DNA of 64,000 bases from Collinsella aerofaciens. GTDB taxonomy: Bacteria; Actinomycetota; Coriobacteriia; Coriobacteriales; Coriobacteriaceae. The notes under the pieces are model-generated. The model worked only from the letters and a program-made list of their open reading frames with translations, did not search any database and was not told the DNA's origin. Position numbers and translations under genes: made by a program. Shown here piece after piece: positions 16,572 through 27,375 of this stretch (position 1 is the first letter of the stretch; each line of letters begins with the position of its first letter). The stretch lies in the NCBI RefSeq assembly GCF_020181355.1, contig NZ_CP084004.1, forward strand, positions 310,001 to 374,000, read 5' to 3'.

Positions 16572-19500
16572 TTACTTCTTAATGCCGCGTCCCAGACGCT
16601 CGGCGACCGATGCAACGGCCTCTTCGCTGGCCGGCCCGCAGCTCACGCAGCCGTCATGGGCGCGCATCTGGCCGGTGACCTCGTCCATCGCGAGCGGCGC
16701 CACCTTCTCGAGCTTAAAGCCCTTGCCGGCGCGCATGTTTTCCTTGGCCACGCTGATCATGAGCTTAATGCGGTTGAGCTGGTTGACCTCGGACGCACCA
16801 GGGTCGTAGTCCACCGCGACGATATTGCTCTCGGGGTGCTGACGGCGCAGCTCCTTAATCACGGCCTTGCCCACCACGTGATTGGGCAGGCACGCGAAGG
16901 GCTGCGTGCAGATGATATTGGGTGCGCCATGATCGATCAAGTCGAGCATCTCGGCCGTGAGCAGCCAGCCCTCGCCCATGTTGTTGCACACCGAAAGCAC
17001 CGTGCGGGCCTTGTCGGCCATGGCGCCGATGCGCTCGGGAGCCTCAAAGCGGCGGGACTTTTCGAGCATCTCCTCCACCGGCGTACGCATCCAGTCCACG
17101 AGCTTGATGAGCGCCTGCATGCCCGCGCGCGTAGTGGCAGAGCTTCCCAGCTCGTCCTTCTGCAGCTCGGCGTTGCTCATGGAGTACAGGAAGAAGTCGA
17201 GCAGGCCCGGCACCACTGCCTCGCAGCCCTCGCGCTCGATGACATCGACCACGTGGTTGTTGGCTGTGGGATGGAACTTGACCAAGATCTCGCCAACCAC
17301 GCCCACGCGCGGCTTGGTACCCTCGCCCACGAGCGGCATAGTGTCGAACGCGCGGATGGCCTCACGCGCAAGCTTGGTGTAGTTGTGCCTGTTGAACTTA
17401 GGCGCCAGCTTGCGGGCACGCGCCATGTACTCCTCGTAGAGTGCGTTGGCAGCACCGGGCGTTGCCTCGTACGGGCGGCAACGATAGAGCATCTGCATCA
17501 TCACGTCGCCAAAGAGCACCGCGTAGACTGCCTGCTTAAGCAGCGCCGGCGTAATCTTAAAGCCGGGGTTGTCCTCGCCGAGCGCCACGGCCGAAAGCGA
17601 GATCACCGGAATCTCGGGGTGGCCGCTCTCGCGCAGGGCCTTGCGGATGAGTGCGATGTAGTTGGTGGCACGGCAGCCGCCACCGGTCTGGCTGATGACC
17701 ACAGCTGTCTTGGACAGGTCGTACCGACCACTCTCGATGGCCTCCATAATCTGGCCCGTTACCAGAATCGACGGGTAGCAAATGTCATTGTTCACATAGC
17801 GCAGGCCGGCCTCGACAGCATCGTGATCGGTCGAGGGCAGCAGCTCCAAGTTGTAGCCGGCACCGCGGAACACCTCTTTGACCAGGTCAAAGTGAATCGG
17901 CGCCATCTGCGGGCACAGGATGGTGTAGCCCTCGTCGCGCATCTGCTCGGTAAAGGGCACCTTGGGCCACGCGGTCGAAGCACTCTCGCGCTGAGCCTCA
18001 AACGTGTACTTGCGGCTCGCGAACGCGGGGGCATCCGTGGAGGGCGCCACCGGCGCGGCATCGCCCTGCTCGTATGCCTCGCCCGCGGCCGTGGCCTCGG
18101 CCAGGCGCTCGGCCTCCTGGTCCTTAAGCGCGGCCATGAGCGAGCGGATGCGGATGCGCGCGGCACCCAGGTTGGATACCTCGTCGATCTTGAGCACGGT
18201 GTAGATCTTGCCGCTGGCTTCCAGAATCTCCTGCACCTGGTCGGTGGTCAGGGCGTCCAGACCGCAGCCGAAAGAGTTGAGCTGAATCAGGTCCAGGTCG
18301 TTGCGCATCGTTACAAAACGGGCGACGGCGTACAGGCGGCTGTGGTACATCCACTGGTCGACGACGCGAATCGGACGCTCGGGCTTTACCAGATGCGCGA
18401 GCGAATCCTCGGTAAAGACCGCAAAGCCAAAGCTCGAGATAAGCTCGGGCAGGGCATGGTTGATCTCGGGGTCGTTATGGTAGGGACGACCGGCGAGCAC
18501 GATGCCGTGACCGCCGTGGTCCTCGACCCACTTAAGGGCCTCCTCACCCATGGTCTGGATGTCCTCGTGGAAACGCGCATCGGCCTCAAAGGCAGCGTTG
18601 ACGGCGGCATCGACCTCAGAGCGCGTGATCTTGGGTCCACGCACGCGACCGCGACCGGCTTGCGCATCGGCCACACGGTCGACGGCGAGCACCTGGTACA
18701 GACGGCGCTTGAGCTCGGTCTTATCGTGATAGGGCACAAACGGGTACAGGAACTCGATGTTCTGCTCGCGGATCTCGTCGATGTTGAGTGCCAACGCCGT
18801 GGGGTAGCTCATGACGATGGGGCAGTTATAGCAGTTACCGGCGGTCGGATCCTCCTTGCGCTCCCAGCGCACGCACGGCATCCAGATAAAGTCGACGTCA
18901 CGGTCGATAAGGTTCATCACGTGGCCGTGGCTCATCTTGGCCGGATAGCACACGCTCTCGGACGGCATGGACTCGATGCCCGCCTGGTAGGTCTTCTTAC
19001 TCGACTGGTCGGACAGCTGCACGCTAAAGCCCAGGCGCGTAAAGAACGCATGCCAGAAGGGGTAGTTCTCGTACATGTTGAGCGCGCGCGGGATGCCGAC
19101 GGTGCCGCGCGGGGCCTCGTCGGGGCTCAGGACCTCGCGGTTAAAGAGCAGCTCGTTTTTCTTTTTGAAGAGGTTGGGGGCCTCGGTCTTCTGCTTTTTG
19201 TGGCCGGCGCCCTTCTCGCAGCGGTTGCCGGTAATGAAGCGCCTGCCACCGCCAAAGTCGTTGACGGTAAGCTGGCAGTTGTTGGAGCAACGGCCGCAGC
19301 GGACATGCTTTTGCGTCACGGTGAGGTGCGCGATGTCCTCAGCCGAAAGAATGGTCGAGGTGCCGTCGGCGCCGGCGCGATCGCGGGCGAGCAGGGCCGC
19401 ACCGTAGGCGCCCATGCAGCCGGCGATGTCGGGACGCACGGCATGAACGCCGGTGAGCTGCTCAAACGCGCGCAGCGTGGCATCGGACATAAAGGTGCCA

Positions 19501-21353
19501 CCCTGGACGATTACCTGGCTGCCGATCTCCTTGGGATCGCGCAGCTTAATGACCTTGAACAGGGCATTCTTGATGACGGAATAAGACAGACCTGCCGCGA
19601 TATCGCCCACCGTGGCGCCTTCCTTTTGCGCCTGCTTGACGCGCGAGTTCATAAAGACCGTGCAGCGACTTCCCAGGTCGACCGGGGCTTTGGCATGGAT
19701 GGCGGCGTTGGCGAACGCGCGCACGTCCATGTTCATAGAGACGGCGAAGCTCTCGATAAAGCTACCGCAACCCGACGAGCAGGCCTCGTTGAGCATGATG
19801 TGCTCGATGACGCCGTCCTTGACGCGCAGGCACTTCATGTCCTGGCCGCCAATGTCCAGAATGAACTCGACGCCGGGCAGGAACGCCTTGGCGCCGCGCA
19901 GGTGCGCGACGGTCTCGATCTCGCCGGAATCGGCCTTGAGGGCCTCGATGAGCAGCGCCTCACCGTAGCCCGTGGTGGTCACGTGGCCGATGGTGCAGCC
20001 CGCGGGGATGTGGTTGTAGAAATCGGCCATGATGACCTTGGCCGTGCCTAGGATGTCGCCGTTGTTGTTGCCGTACCAGGTGTGCAGCAGCTGACCGTCC
20101 TCGCCCACGAGCGCGGCCTTCATGGTGGTGGAGCCGGCGTCGATGCCGATGAACACGCGTCCGGTGTAGCCTTCGAGCTTGCCCTTGGGGACGACCTCGG
20201 TGTCGTGGCGGGTCTTGAACTCGGCAAAGTCCTCGTCGGTGGCAAAGAGCGGATCCAGACGCTCGACCTCGGCACCCTGCGTGTCACCCAGGGCATCGAT
20301 GGCCCCGATGAGCTGCGGGAACGTGCTGAGCTTGTTGGACTCGTGCGCCATGGCGGCGCCGCTCGCCACAAACAGGTGAGCGTTTTGGGGCACGATACGG
20401 TGCTCCTCGTCCAGATTGAGCGTGAGGTAGAAGCGGTGGCGCAGCTCGGAGAGATACTGCAGCGGGCCGCCCAGGAAGGCGACGTTGCCGCGGATGGGAC
20501 GGCCGCACGCCAGGCCCGAGATGGTCTGGGTCACGACAGCCTGGAAGATGGAGGCGGCCACGTCCTCGGGGCGGGCGCCCTCGTTGAGCAGCGGCTGCAC
20601 GTCGGTCTTGGCAAAAACGCCGCAGCGGCTGGCGATGGGATAGATGGTGGTGGCGTTGGCCGCGAGCTCGTTGAGGCCGCTGGCGTCGGTGTGGAGCAGG
20701 GTTGCCATCTGGTCGATGAACGCACCCGTGCCGCCGGCGCAGGTGCCGTTCATGCGCTGCTCGATGCCGTTATCGAAGTAGATGATCTTGGCATCCTCGC
20801 CGCCCAGCTCGATGGCGACATCGGTGGCCGGGATGAGGGTCTCGACGGCACGCTTGCTGGCGATGACCTCCTGGACAAACTCCAGGTCGAGCCACTGGGA
20901 CAGCAGAAGGCCGCCCGAGCCGGTGATGGCGCAGGTCATCTGGGCCGTCGGCAGCACGGTCGCAGCGCCCTCGAACAGGTCGCGGGCGCAGGCACGGACG
21001 TCGGTGTGGTGGCGCTGGTACTTGGCGTAGACGATCTGGTTGTCGTCGTTGAGCACGGCAAGTTTAACGGTGGTGGAGCCCACGTCGATGCCCAGGTGCA
21101 GGTTGCCGCGAGCGTTCTCGGGGTTGAAGATCGCGCCTTCGGGGGCGTGGGCGGCGGCTACGGGCTCGGCAGCGGTAGCGGGCTCGCTGGCGACGGACGT
21201 CTCCCCTGCCGCGTTCTTGGCATCGGCAACTGCCTCGGCAACTTTCTCGGCAGCCGCGGTCGCGGCCTTCTGCGCGGCGTCCACCACGGCGGGCGCGGCC
21301 TCGCGTGCGGCAGCGACCATGCGATCCTTGATGCCATCGACGAGTTTGCTCAT
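16572..21353 (-). CDS. Giant acyl-CoA dehydratase activase-related protein (two BadF-type ATPase domains, DUF2229, HgdB-like part)
   Basis: 1593-aa cytosolic protein. Residues 1-75 are an Ala/Glu-rich, probably helical extension. Two ASKHA ATPase domains of the HgdC/BadF type follow: IDVGSTTVK, ELGGEDAKI, CAGGTGAFI, SRCGVF, and near residue 400 IDAGSTTMK, DIGGQDMK, NEACSSGCGSF, SRCTVF; their cysteines would hold a shared 4Fe-4S cluster. A Cys-rich linker (RCGRCSNNCQLTV), a DUF2229 region (GIPRALNMYENYPFW) and an HgdB-like C-terminus follow. Family members use ATP to drive electrons into 2-hydroxyacyl-CoA dehydratases. No dehydratase subunits are nearby, so the actual partner is unknown. It starts 11 bp after the TetR gene with AGAGGAGAG, so the two form an operon. 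Confidence 0.9.
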   Translation of the reverse strand: MSKLVDGIKDRMVAAAREAAPAVVDAAQKAATAAAEKVAEAVADAKNAAGETSVASEPATAAEPVAAAHAPEGAIFNPENARGNLHLGIDVGSTTVKLAVLNDDNQIVYAKYQRHHTDVRACARDLFEGAATVLPTAQMTCAITGSGGLLLSQWLDLEFVQEVIASKRAVETLIPATDVAIELGGEDAKIIYFDNGIEQRMNGTCAGGTGAFIDQMATLLHTDASGLNELAANATTIYPIASRCGVFAKTDVQPLLNEGARPEDVAASIFQAVVTQTISGLACGRPIRGNVAFLGGPLQYLSELRHRFYLTLNLDEEHRIVPQNAHLFVASGAAMAHESNKLSTFPQLIGAIDALGDTQGAEVERLDPLFATDEDFAEFKTRHDTEVVPKGKLEGYTGRVFIGIDAGSTTMKAALVGEDGQLLHTWYGNNNGDILGTAKVIMADFYNHIPAGCTIGHVTTTGYGEALLIEALKADSGEIETVAHLRGAKAFLPGVEFILDIGGQDMKCLRVKDGVIEHIMLNEACSSGCGSFIESFAVSMNMDVRAFANAAIHAKAPVDLGSRCTVFMNSRVKQAQKEGATVGDIAAGLSYSVIKNALFKVIKLRDPKEIGSQVIVQGGTFMSDATLRAFEQLTGVHAVRPDIAGCMGAYGAALLARDRAGADGTSTILSAEDIAHLTVTQKHVRCGRCSNNCQLTVNDFGGGRRFITGNRCEKGAGHKKQKTEAPNLFKKKNELLFNREVLSPDEAPRGTVGIPRALNMYENYPFWHAFFTRLGFSVQLSDQSSKKTYQAGIESMPSESVCYPAKMSHGHVMNLIDRDVDFIWMPCVRWERKEDPTAGNCYNCPIVMSYPTALALNIDEIREQNIEFLYPFVPYHDKTELKRRLYQVLAVDRVADAQAGRGRVRGPKITRSEVDAAVNAAFEADARFHEDIQTMGEEALKWVEDHGGHGIVLAGRPYHNDPEINHALPELISSFGFAVFTEDSLAHLVKPERPIRVVDQWMYHSRLYAVARFVTMRNDLDLIQLNSFGCGLDALTTDQVQEILEASGKIYTVLKIDEVSNLGAARIRIRSLMAALKDQEAERLAEATAAGEAYEQGDAAPVAPSTDAPAFASRKYTFEAQRESASTAWPKVPFTEQMRDEGYTILCPQMAPIHFDLVKEVFRGAGYNLELLPSTDHDAVEAGLRYVNNDICYPSILVTGQIMEAIESGRYDLSKTAVVISQTGGGCRATNYIALIRKALRESGHPEIPVISLSAVALGEDNPGFKITPALLKQAVYAVLFGDVMMQMLYRCRPYEATPGAANALYEEYMARARKLAPKFNRHNYTKLAREAIRAFDTMPLVGEGTKPRVGVVGEILVKFHPTANNHVVDVIEREGCEAVVPGLLDFFLYSMSNAELQKDELGSSATTRAGMQALIKLVDWMRTPVEEMLEKSRRFEAPERIGAMADKARTVLSVCNNMGEGWLLTAEMLDLIDHGAPNIICTQPFACLPNHVVGKAVIKELRRQHPESNIVAVDYDPGASEVNQLNRIKLMISVAKENMRAGKGFKLEKVAPLAMDEVTGQMRAHDGCVSCGPASEEAVASVAERLGRGIKK

Positions 21354-21364
21354 TATCTCTCCTC

Positions 21365-22075
21365 TTAGTTGTTGGACTCGACGGTTGCGGCGGTGTCGGC
21401 CGTATCCTCGAGCTGCAGGTTCAATAGCTTCAAGCCGTATTCCGGCACGTTGATATCGATGGGTTGACCATATAGGTCGCCGGGACGCACAAAGGCGATA
21501 ACCGTCATAATGCGTGCCATGGCCTCGGGCGATTCGGTGAGGCCGTGCTCAAACCAGCGCTGAATCATGCCGACCTCGGCGCTCACGACGTAGGTAACGT
21601 AGTAGTCAAAGAACGTGCCCAGCGCCAGGCCCAAAATGCCCGTCTGTGCACGAGGCACCACGGCCTCACGCGCGGTGTCGATAATCTTCTTAATGAAAGC
21701 CTGGTCGCCGCCCGGGCCCAGCAGCGATCCGATTAAATCGCGGTTGGCCGCAAGGTAGCGCAGCAACTCAACCGAACCGGGCGCCGGCTCGAGCTCATCG
21801 ATGTTGTGATAGAGATCGGGCAACTGAGCTGCGGTGATGAGCTCAATGCGCTCGCGGATCTCGGCCAGCAAGCCGTCCTCGATTTGATTGATAAAGTCGG
21901 GAATATCGCGGTAGTGCGAATAGAACGTGCGGCGCGTAAGGCCAGCGCGCTCGGTGAGCGACGCGACATTAATGTGCGAAAGGTCGCCGCTTTCGGCAAG
22001 CTCGCTGGCAAGTGCTTGGCGTAGGGCACGCTGCGAGCGAAGGGACCGGCGATCACATTTCTCGAGCTGGGACAA
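21365..22075 (-). CDS. TetR/AcrR-family transcriptional regulator
   Basis: 236-aa regulator. The N-terminal helix-turn-helix domain is clear: SQRALRQALASELAE, INVASLTERAGLTRRTFYSHYRDIPDF. The C-terminal ligand-binding part is longer than usual and ends with an acidic tail. It precedes the activase-like gene by 11 bp on the same strand, so it probably controls that operon and itself; the ligand is unknown. The start has AAGGAGGAC about 10 nt upstream of the ATG at 22075. Confidence 0.9.
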   Translation of the reverse strand: MSQLEKCDRRSLRSQRALRQALASELAESGDLSHINVASLTERAGLTRRTFYSHYRDIPDFINQIEDGLLAEIRERIELITAAQLPDLYHNIDELEPAPGSVELLRYLAANRDLIGSLLGPGGDQAFIKKIIDTAREAVVPRAQTGILGLALGTFFDYYVTYVVSAEVGMIQRWFEHGLTESPEAMARIMTVIAFVRPGDLYGQPIDINVPEYGLKLLNLQLEDTADTAATVESNN

Positions 22076-22166
22076 GCGTCCTCCTTGTTACTCAGTCTGC
22101 GCGCTATTGCACAGTGCGAGTATTATTGCACACCGTGTGTATCAACACGTAAAGGCAATATTTTGG

Positions 22167-22197
22167 ATGTGACAAAGGGGCTGTCCCTTTGTCACAT
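22167..22197. repeat. Small hairpin element (TGTGACAAA stem, CTGTCCC loop), copy 1
   Basis: ATGTGACAAA and its complement enclose GGGGCTGTCCC. An almost identical unit is at 22604-22632. Same loop motif as the hairpins at 793 and 38807 but a different stem. Confidence 0.7.
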
Positions 22198-22350
22198 TCA
22201 GCGACCGCCTAGGTTGTGCCAGTTGTGCCTGGCTTTTGAAGCGGCATTGCCGATTGTTCAAAATGTCATTCGTGGGTAGAATAGTGTCGACGGCAGCCCA
22301 AGTTCTGGAAAGCTGGGCAGCGCCGTTGTTTGCATTAGGGGGTCAACGCC

Positions 22351-22476
22351 TTAGCGGCGGCGACCCCTTCTGTTGCGCTTCGAACGCTGCTTGAGTGCCT
22401 CGGAAAGGCCGACAAGTGCCGTGAAGAACGAGACCAAAGCGGTCAGAAGTCTCACGAAATCAATCAAATCGGTCAT
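22351..22476 (-). CDS. Tiny hydrophobic-basic peptide (type I toxin-like)
   Basis: A 41-codon frame with an excellent ribosome site (GGGAGGTGATGCCC then ATG at 22476). The peptide begins MTDLIDFVRLL, continues as one hydrophobic helix (LLTALVSFFTALVGL) and ends with a strongly basic tail (KQRSKRNRRGRRR). Size and layout match membrane-acting peptides such as Hol-Tox or TxpA-like type I toxins, but no family match could be tested. Stem-forming sequences follow the stop (22278-22315). It lies between two copies of the TGTGACAAA hairpin. An antisense antitoxin RNA was not identified. Confidence 0.6.
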   Translation of the reverse strand: MTDLIDFVRLLTALVSFFTALVGLSEALKQRSKRNRRGRRR

Positions 22477-22603
22477 GGGCATCACCTCCCATCAGATGGA
22501 GGGCGCTGCCCGGCACATGGAACTGCCGCCAACAGTATCAATTCTATCAAAGCGCAGTTAGATATGCGAATGTTTGTTCGTATTTCAAGAGACCAGCTTC
22601 ACC

Positions 22604-22632
22604 TGTGACAAAGGGGCTGTCCCTTTGTCACA
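22604..22632. repeat. Small hairpin element (TGTGACAAA stem, CTGTCCC loop), copy 2
   Basis: TGTGACAAA, GGGGCTGTCCC, TTTGTCACA. It ends exactly one base before the HAD gene's stop codon, so it forms the 3' end of that transcript. Confidence 0.7.
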
Positions 22633-23496
22633 TTATTCGATTACGGTGCAGGAATTCTGCTTGCGCATGGTGGCGAGCATGTGTTTGGGGACGGCGTGGA
22701 CCATGCAGCTGCCGATAGTCGCGCTCGCGGCGGCCTTGGCAGCATCGCTTGCGTTTTTGGTCGCGTAGCTGTGGCGGAAGCGTTTGAGCATGGCGATGTC
22801 GTTGCCGCCGTCTCCGTAAACCGCGACCTCATCCTCGGCAATGCCGTAGTAGCCCGCCAGCCAGGCCACGCTCTCGCCCTTGTTGCACGCCACGTCCGTG
22901 ATCTCGAACATCACCGGATCGAACGGCGCGTTGACCACGCGGTCGGAGCGCTCGGCAAGATACGCCTTAAGGTCACGCTCCAGCTCGGGCGAGGTTACGC
23001 GACAGTTGATCTTACACACATCGTGGCGCAAGATGTCACCGATCGACTGGTCGAAATACTGCTCCTCGTGATAGCCGCCACGTGCACGCATGCCGCGCAT
23101 CACGATGCGCTTGACAGGACTGTCCTTTTTAAAGCCCGCCTGGTGCATCTCAAACGATCCGCTCGAGAACATGCCGTCAGGCGTGGAGCAGTCGAAGCAA
23201 ATGTCCGGGAACGCCTTGAGCAGCTCCTCGGTAACCTGCGGGTCGATGGTCCAGGTCTTGAGCACTTCGCCATGGCTGTTGCGCACGATGGACCCATTGG
23301 AGCAGCAAGCGTCAAGCGCCAGGCCCGTAAAGCCATGCTCGCCGATCGGCAGCGTCGAGCGTCCGGTCGCGGGAACCACATGCAAGCCAGCCTCGGTCAG
23401 CTCGCGAATGGCACGGCGGATGGTCCCATCCGCCTCATGCAGGGCGTTCAGCAGCGTTCCGTCTAAGTCACTCGCAAACATCTTGATCATGGGCAT
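22633..23496 (-). CDS. Cof-type HAD-superfamily hydrolase
   Basis: 287-aa phosphatase of the Cof (IIB cap) type. Motif I is FASDLDGTLL (nucleophile Asp10), motif II region VVPATGRS, and motif IV YGDGGNDIAMLKRF with the following ATKNASDAAK. Such enzymes dephosphorylate sugar phosphates, FMN or pyridoxal phosphate; the substrate is not predictable. The ATG at 23496 has GAAGGAG just upstream; a second ATG two codons later is also possible. The gene stands alone. Confidence 0.9.
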   Translation of the reverse strand: MPMIKMFASDLDGTLLNALHEADGTIRRAIRELTEAGLHVVPATGRSTLPIGEHGFTGLALDACCSNGSIVRNSHGEVLKTWTIDPQVTEELLKAFPDICFDCSTPDGMFSSGSFEMHQAGFKKDSPVKRIVMRGMRARGGYHEEQYFDQSIGDILRHDVCKINCRVTSPELERDLKAYLAERSDRVVNAPFDPVMFEITDVACNKGESVAWLAGYYGIAEDEVAVYGDGGNDIAMLKRFRHSYATKNASDAAKAAASATIGSCMVHAVPKHMLATMRKQNSCTVIE

Positions 23497-23577
23497 GCCT
23501 CTCCTTCGTCTGCACGATATTGTAGACGAGAACGGGCGCGCCCCAAGAGAGGCACGCCCGTCAGGCGAAAGATTGTC

Positions 23578-24770
<1,193 letters not shown>

Positions 24771-24773
24771 CGT

Positions 24774-25310
24774 CTACCCTCTCCTCTTTTCACTCGATGC
24801 TTTACTCACGCTATCGTCCGTCTCGTCCTTGCGCGGCAGGCGGCCGGCGACCGTCTCACGCAGAGCACACCATTTATCCGCCAGACAAACAATCCACGCC
24901 TCGCGACACGTCGGCGGCACCGGCACCAGCGGAAACATATGCCGCACGATAATATTCCGCTCTCGCGGCGTCAGCTCAAAATCTTCCTCGGCACGCGCCA
25001 GGGCAAAAAACGGATGTCGAAATCCGTGCAGTCGATGGCTCGGGTCGGGGTCGTGCCAATCATAGAGAAAGTAGTCGTGCAGCAAGGCCCCGCGCAGCAG
25101 CGAGGCACGGTCGATCGAAATGCCAGCACGGCCCAAGTGCTCGGCAAAGGACAGACTTGCCCGTGCCACCGAGGTCACATGTGCATAGACCGTCACGTCG
25201 CCATGCTGGATAAACTCGCGCGTCAGGTCCAAGCGGCCCGCCTGGGCGAGCTGGCGGGCGGCATCGTCGACCTCGTGCGCGATTTTCTCGGCACGAACGG
25301 CATCGGACAT
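24774..25310 (-). CDS. HD-domain metal-dependent phosphohydrolase
   Basis: 178-aa soluble protein. The HD pattern is visible: VTVYAHVTSVARAS, LRGALLHDYFLYDWH (HD pair), FALARAEEDFELTPRERNIIVRHMFPL and CLADKWCALRE (final Asp). Such proteins hydrolyse nucleotides or phosphoesters with bound metal; the substrate is unknown. The ATG at 25310 follows AAGGAGGCAGC; an in-frame ATG at 25355 lacks a site. It is in a tight pair with the CmpB-like gene. Confidence 0.85.
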   Translation of the reverse strand: MSDAVRAEKIAHEVDDAARQLAQAGRLDLTREFIQHGDVTVYAHVTSVARASLSFAEHLGRAGISIDRASLLRGALLHDYFLYDWHDPDPSHRLHGFRHPFFALARAEEDFELTPRERNIIVRHMFPLVPVPPTCREAWIVCLADKWCALRETVAGRLPRKDETDDSVSKASSEKRRG

Positions 25311-25537
25311 GCTGCCTCCTTCCAGCGGCTCACGGCGGCAAGCCACGGCCTGCACGTATTGAAAAAATCATCATCGAATCTATCAGTATGGCATCGGACA
25401 AAACGTTTTGCCCCACCAGTTGGCGAATTACCGCGCCGCCGTCACATATCAAACGCCAAAATGTGCGAGACTGTCTTGTGCAATTGTGTCGGCCGAGGGA
25501 GCGCCGGCGCTCGATTCGCATGGAGTAACCCACAACG

Positions 25538-27319
25538 ATGCTGCTTACGCAAACGACAACGCCCGAGGACGTCAAGGCTCTTAATCGTGCCGAGCTCCCG
25601 CAGCTCTGCGACGAGATTCGCCACGCCATCCTCGAAAGCTCCGCCGCCGTCGGCGGGCACGTTGCCCCCAACCTGGGCGTCGTTGAGCTTACGGTCGCGC
25701 TCCATCGCGTGTTTAACTCCCCTATCGACAAGATTCTCTTTGACGTTTCGCACCAGACCTACGCCCACAAGGCGCTGACTGGGCGCGCGTACACTTATAT
25801 CGATCCGAAGCGCTTTGGCGAGGCCTCTGGCTTTGCCAATCCCGACGAGTCCGAGCACGACCTGTTCGCCATGGGCCATACCTCCACGTCGGTGAGCCTG
25901 GGCTGCGGCCTGGCGCACGCTCGTGACCTGGCGGGCGATGCGTACAACGTCATCACCATCATTGGCGACGGCTCGCTTTCGGGCGGCCTGGCGTTTGAGG
26001 GCTTCAACAATGCCGCCGAACTCGACAGCAACCTGATCATCATCGTCAACGATAACGACCAGTCCATCGCCGAGAACCACGGTGGCCTCTATCGCAATCT
26101 GGCCGAGCTGCGCGCCAGCAACGGCACCTGTGAGCGCAACGTTTTCCGCGCGATGGGACTCGACTACCGTTATTTGGACGCCGGCAACGACGTGTTGGCC
26201 CTAGTCGACGCGCTGCAGGAACTGCGCAATATCGATCATCCCATCGTGCTGCACGCCTCCACCGCCAAGGGCAAGGGCTTTGAGCCGGCCCAGAGCGACC
26301 CCGAACGCTGGCACCACGTGGGTCCGTTTGACATGGCGACCGGGCGCAAGCTCTGCCCGGGCCATCCGAGCGAGCCTGCGCCGCGCACCTACGCCGACAT
26401 TACGGGCGAGGCGCTCAGCGCCGCCATCGAGCGCGATCCGCAGGTCGTGGGCATCACGGCCGCCACACCCTACATCATGGGCTTTACACCCGAGCTTCGC
26501 GCTGCCGCCGGCAAACAGTTCGTCGATGTGGGCATTGCCGAGGAGCACGCCGTGACCTTTGCCACCGCGCTTGCGCGCTCGGGCGCCAAGCCAGTCTTTG
26601 GTGTGTACGGCACGTTTTTGCAGCGCGCCTACGACGAACTCTGGCACGACCTGTGCCTCAACGACGCCCCGGCAACCATTTTGGTGTTTGGTGCGTCAAT
26701 CTTTGGCACCACGTCCGAGACGCACCTCTCGTTCTTTGATATTTCCATGTTGGGCGGTCTTCCCAACATGCACTACTTGGCGCCGGCCTGCATGGAGGAA
26801 TATCTGTCCATGCTGAGCTGGTCGCTCGACCACCGCGAGCATCCCGTGGCAATCCGCGTACCGGGCATCGGCCTGGTAAGCCGCCCCGACCTTGCGCCCG
26901 CCGAAGACACCGACTACAGCGCCGTTCGCTACAACGTGGTGCGTCAGGGCCGCGACGTTGCCGTGCTCGCGCTTGGCGATTTCTTTGAGCTGGGTGAGCG
27001 CGTGGCAAACCGTCTGACTGCCGAGTACGGCATCGAGGCCACGCTCGTCAACCCGCGCTTTGCAACCGAGCTCGACCGCGAGTTCCTCGACAGTCTTGCC
27101 GCCGAGCATCGCGTCGTCGTCACCCTCGAGGACGGCATCTTGGACGGCGGCTGGGGCGAGCGCGTGGCATGCTATCTGGCATGCACGCCGTTGCGCACGC
27201 GCACCTTTGGCATCGCCAAGGGCTTTCCCGACCGCTACGATCCCAACGAACTGCTCGCGCAGAACGGCATGACGGTCGAGAACATGGCCGCCGAAACCGT
27301 AAGGCTACTCAACGAGTAA
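25538..27319 (+). CDS. dxs: 1-deoxy-D-xylulose-5-phosphate synthase
   Basis: 593-aa thiamine-diphosphate enzyme joining pyruvate and glyceraldehyde 3-phosphate at the start of the MEP isoprenoid pathway. Visible signatures: APNLGVVELTVALH, HQTYAHKALTGR, GHTSTSVSLGCGLAHARD, the ThDP motif GDGSLSGGLAFEGFNNA ending in NDNDQSI, then VDVGIAEEHAVTFA and DGGWGERV. The ThDP motif departs from the common GDGAMTAG...NDNEMSI form and the protein is somewhat shorter than usual (about 620), so it belongs to a divergent branch. GGAGTAACCC lies rather far (about 12 nt) upstream. It ends with its own terminator. Confidence 0.88.
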   Translation: MLLTQTTTPEDVKALNRAELPQLCDEIRHAILESSAAVGGHVAPNLGVVELTVALHRVFNSPIDKILFDVSHQTYAHKALTGRAYTYIDPKRFGEASGFANPDESEHDLFAMGHTSTSVSLGCGLAHARDLAGDAYNVITIIGDGSLSGGLAFEGFNNAAELDSNLIIIVNDNDQSIAENHGGLYRNLAELRASNGTCERNVFRAMGLDYRYLDAGNDVLALVDALQELRNIDHPIVLHASTAKGKGFEPAQSDPERWHHVGPFDMATGRKLCPGHPSEPAPRTYADITGEALSAAIERDPQVVGITAATPYIMGFTPELRAAAGKQFVDVGIAEEHAVTFATALARSGAKPVFGVYGTFLQRAYDELWHDLCLNDAPATILVFGASIFGTTSETHLSFFDISMLGGLPNMHYLAPACMEEYLSMLSWSLDHREHPVAIRVPGIGLVSRPDLAPAEDTDYSAVRYNVVRQGRDVAVLALGDFFELGERVANRLTAEYGIEATLVNPRFATELDREFLDSLAAEHRVVVTLEDGILDGGWGERVACYLACTPLRTRTFGIAKGFPDRYDPNELLAQNGMTVENMAAETVRLLNE

Positions 27320-27320
27320 G

Positions 27321-27364
27321 AAAACCTCCGCAAGGAAAGCATCCCTGCGGAGGTTTTTATTTTC
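27321..27364 (+). terminator. Intrinsic terminator of dxs
   Basis: AACCTCCGCA and its complement enclose a 13-nt loop, followed by TTTTTATTTT directly after the dxs stop. Confidence 0.93.
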
Positions 27365-27375
27365 GCGACGCGATT

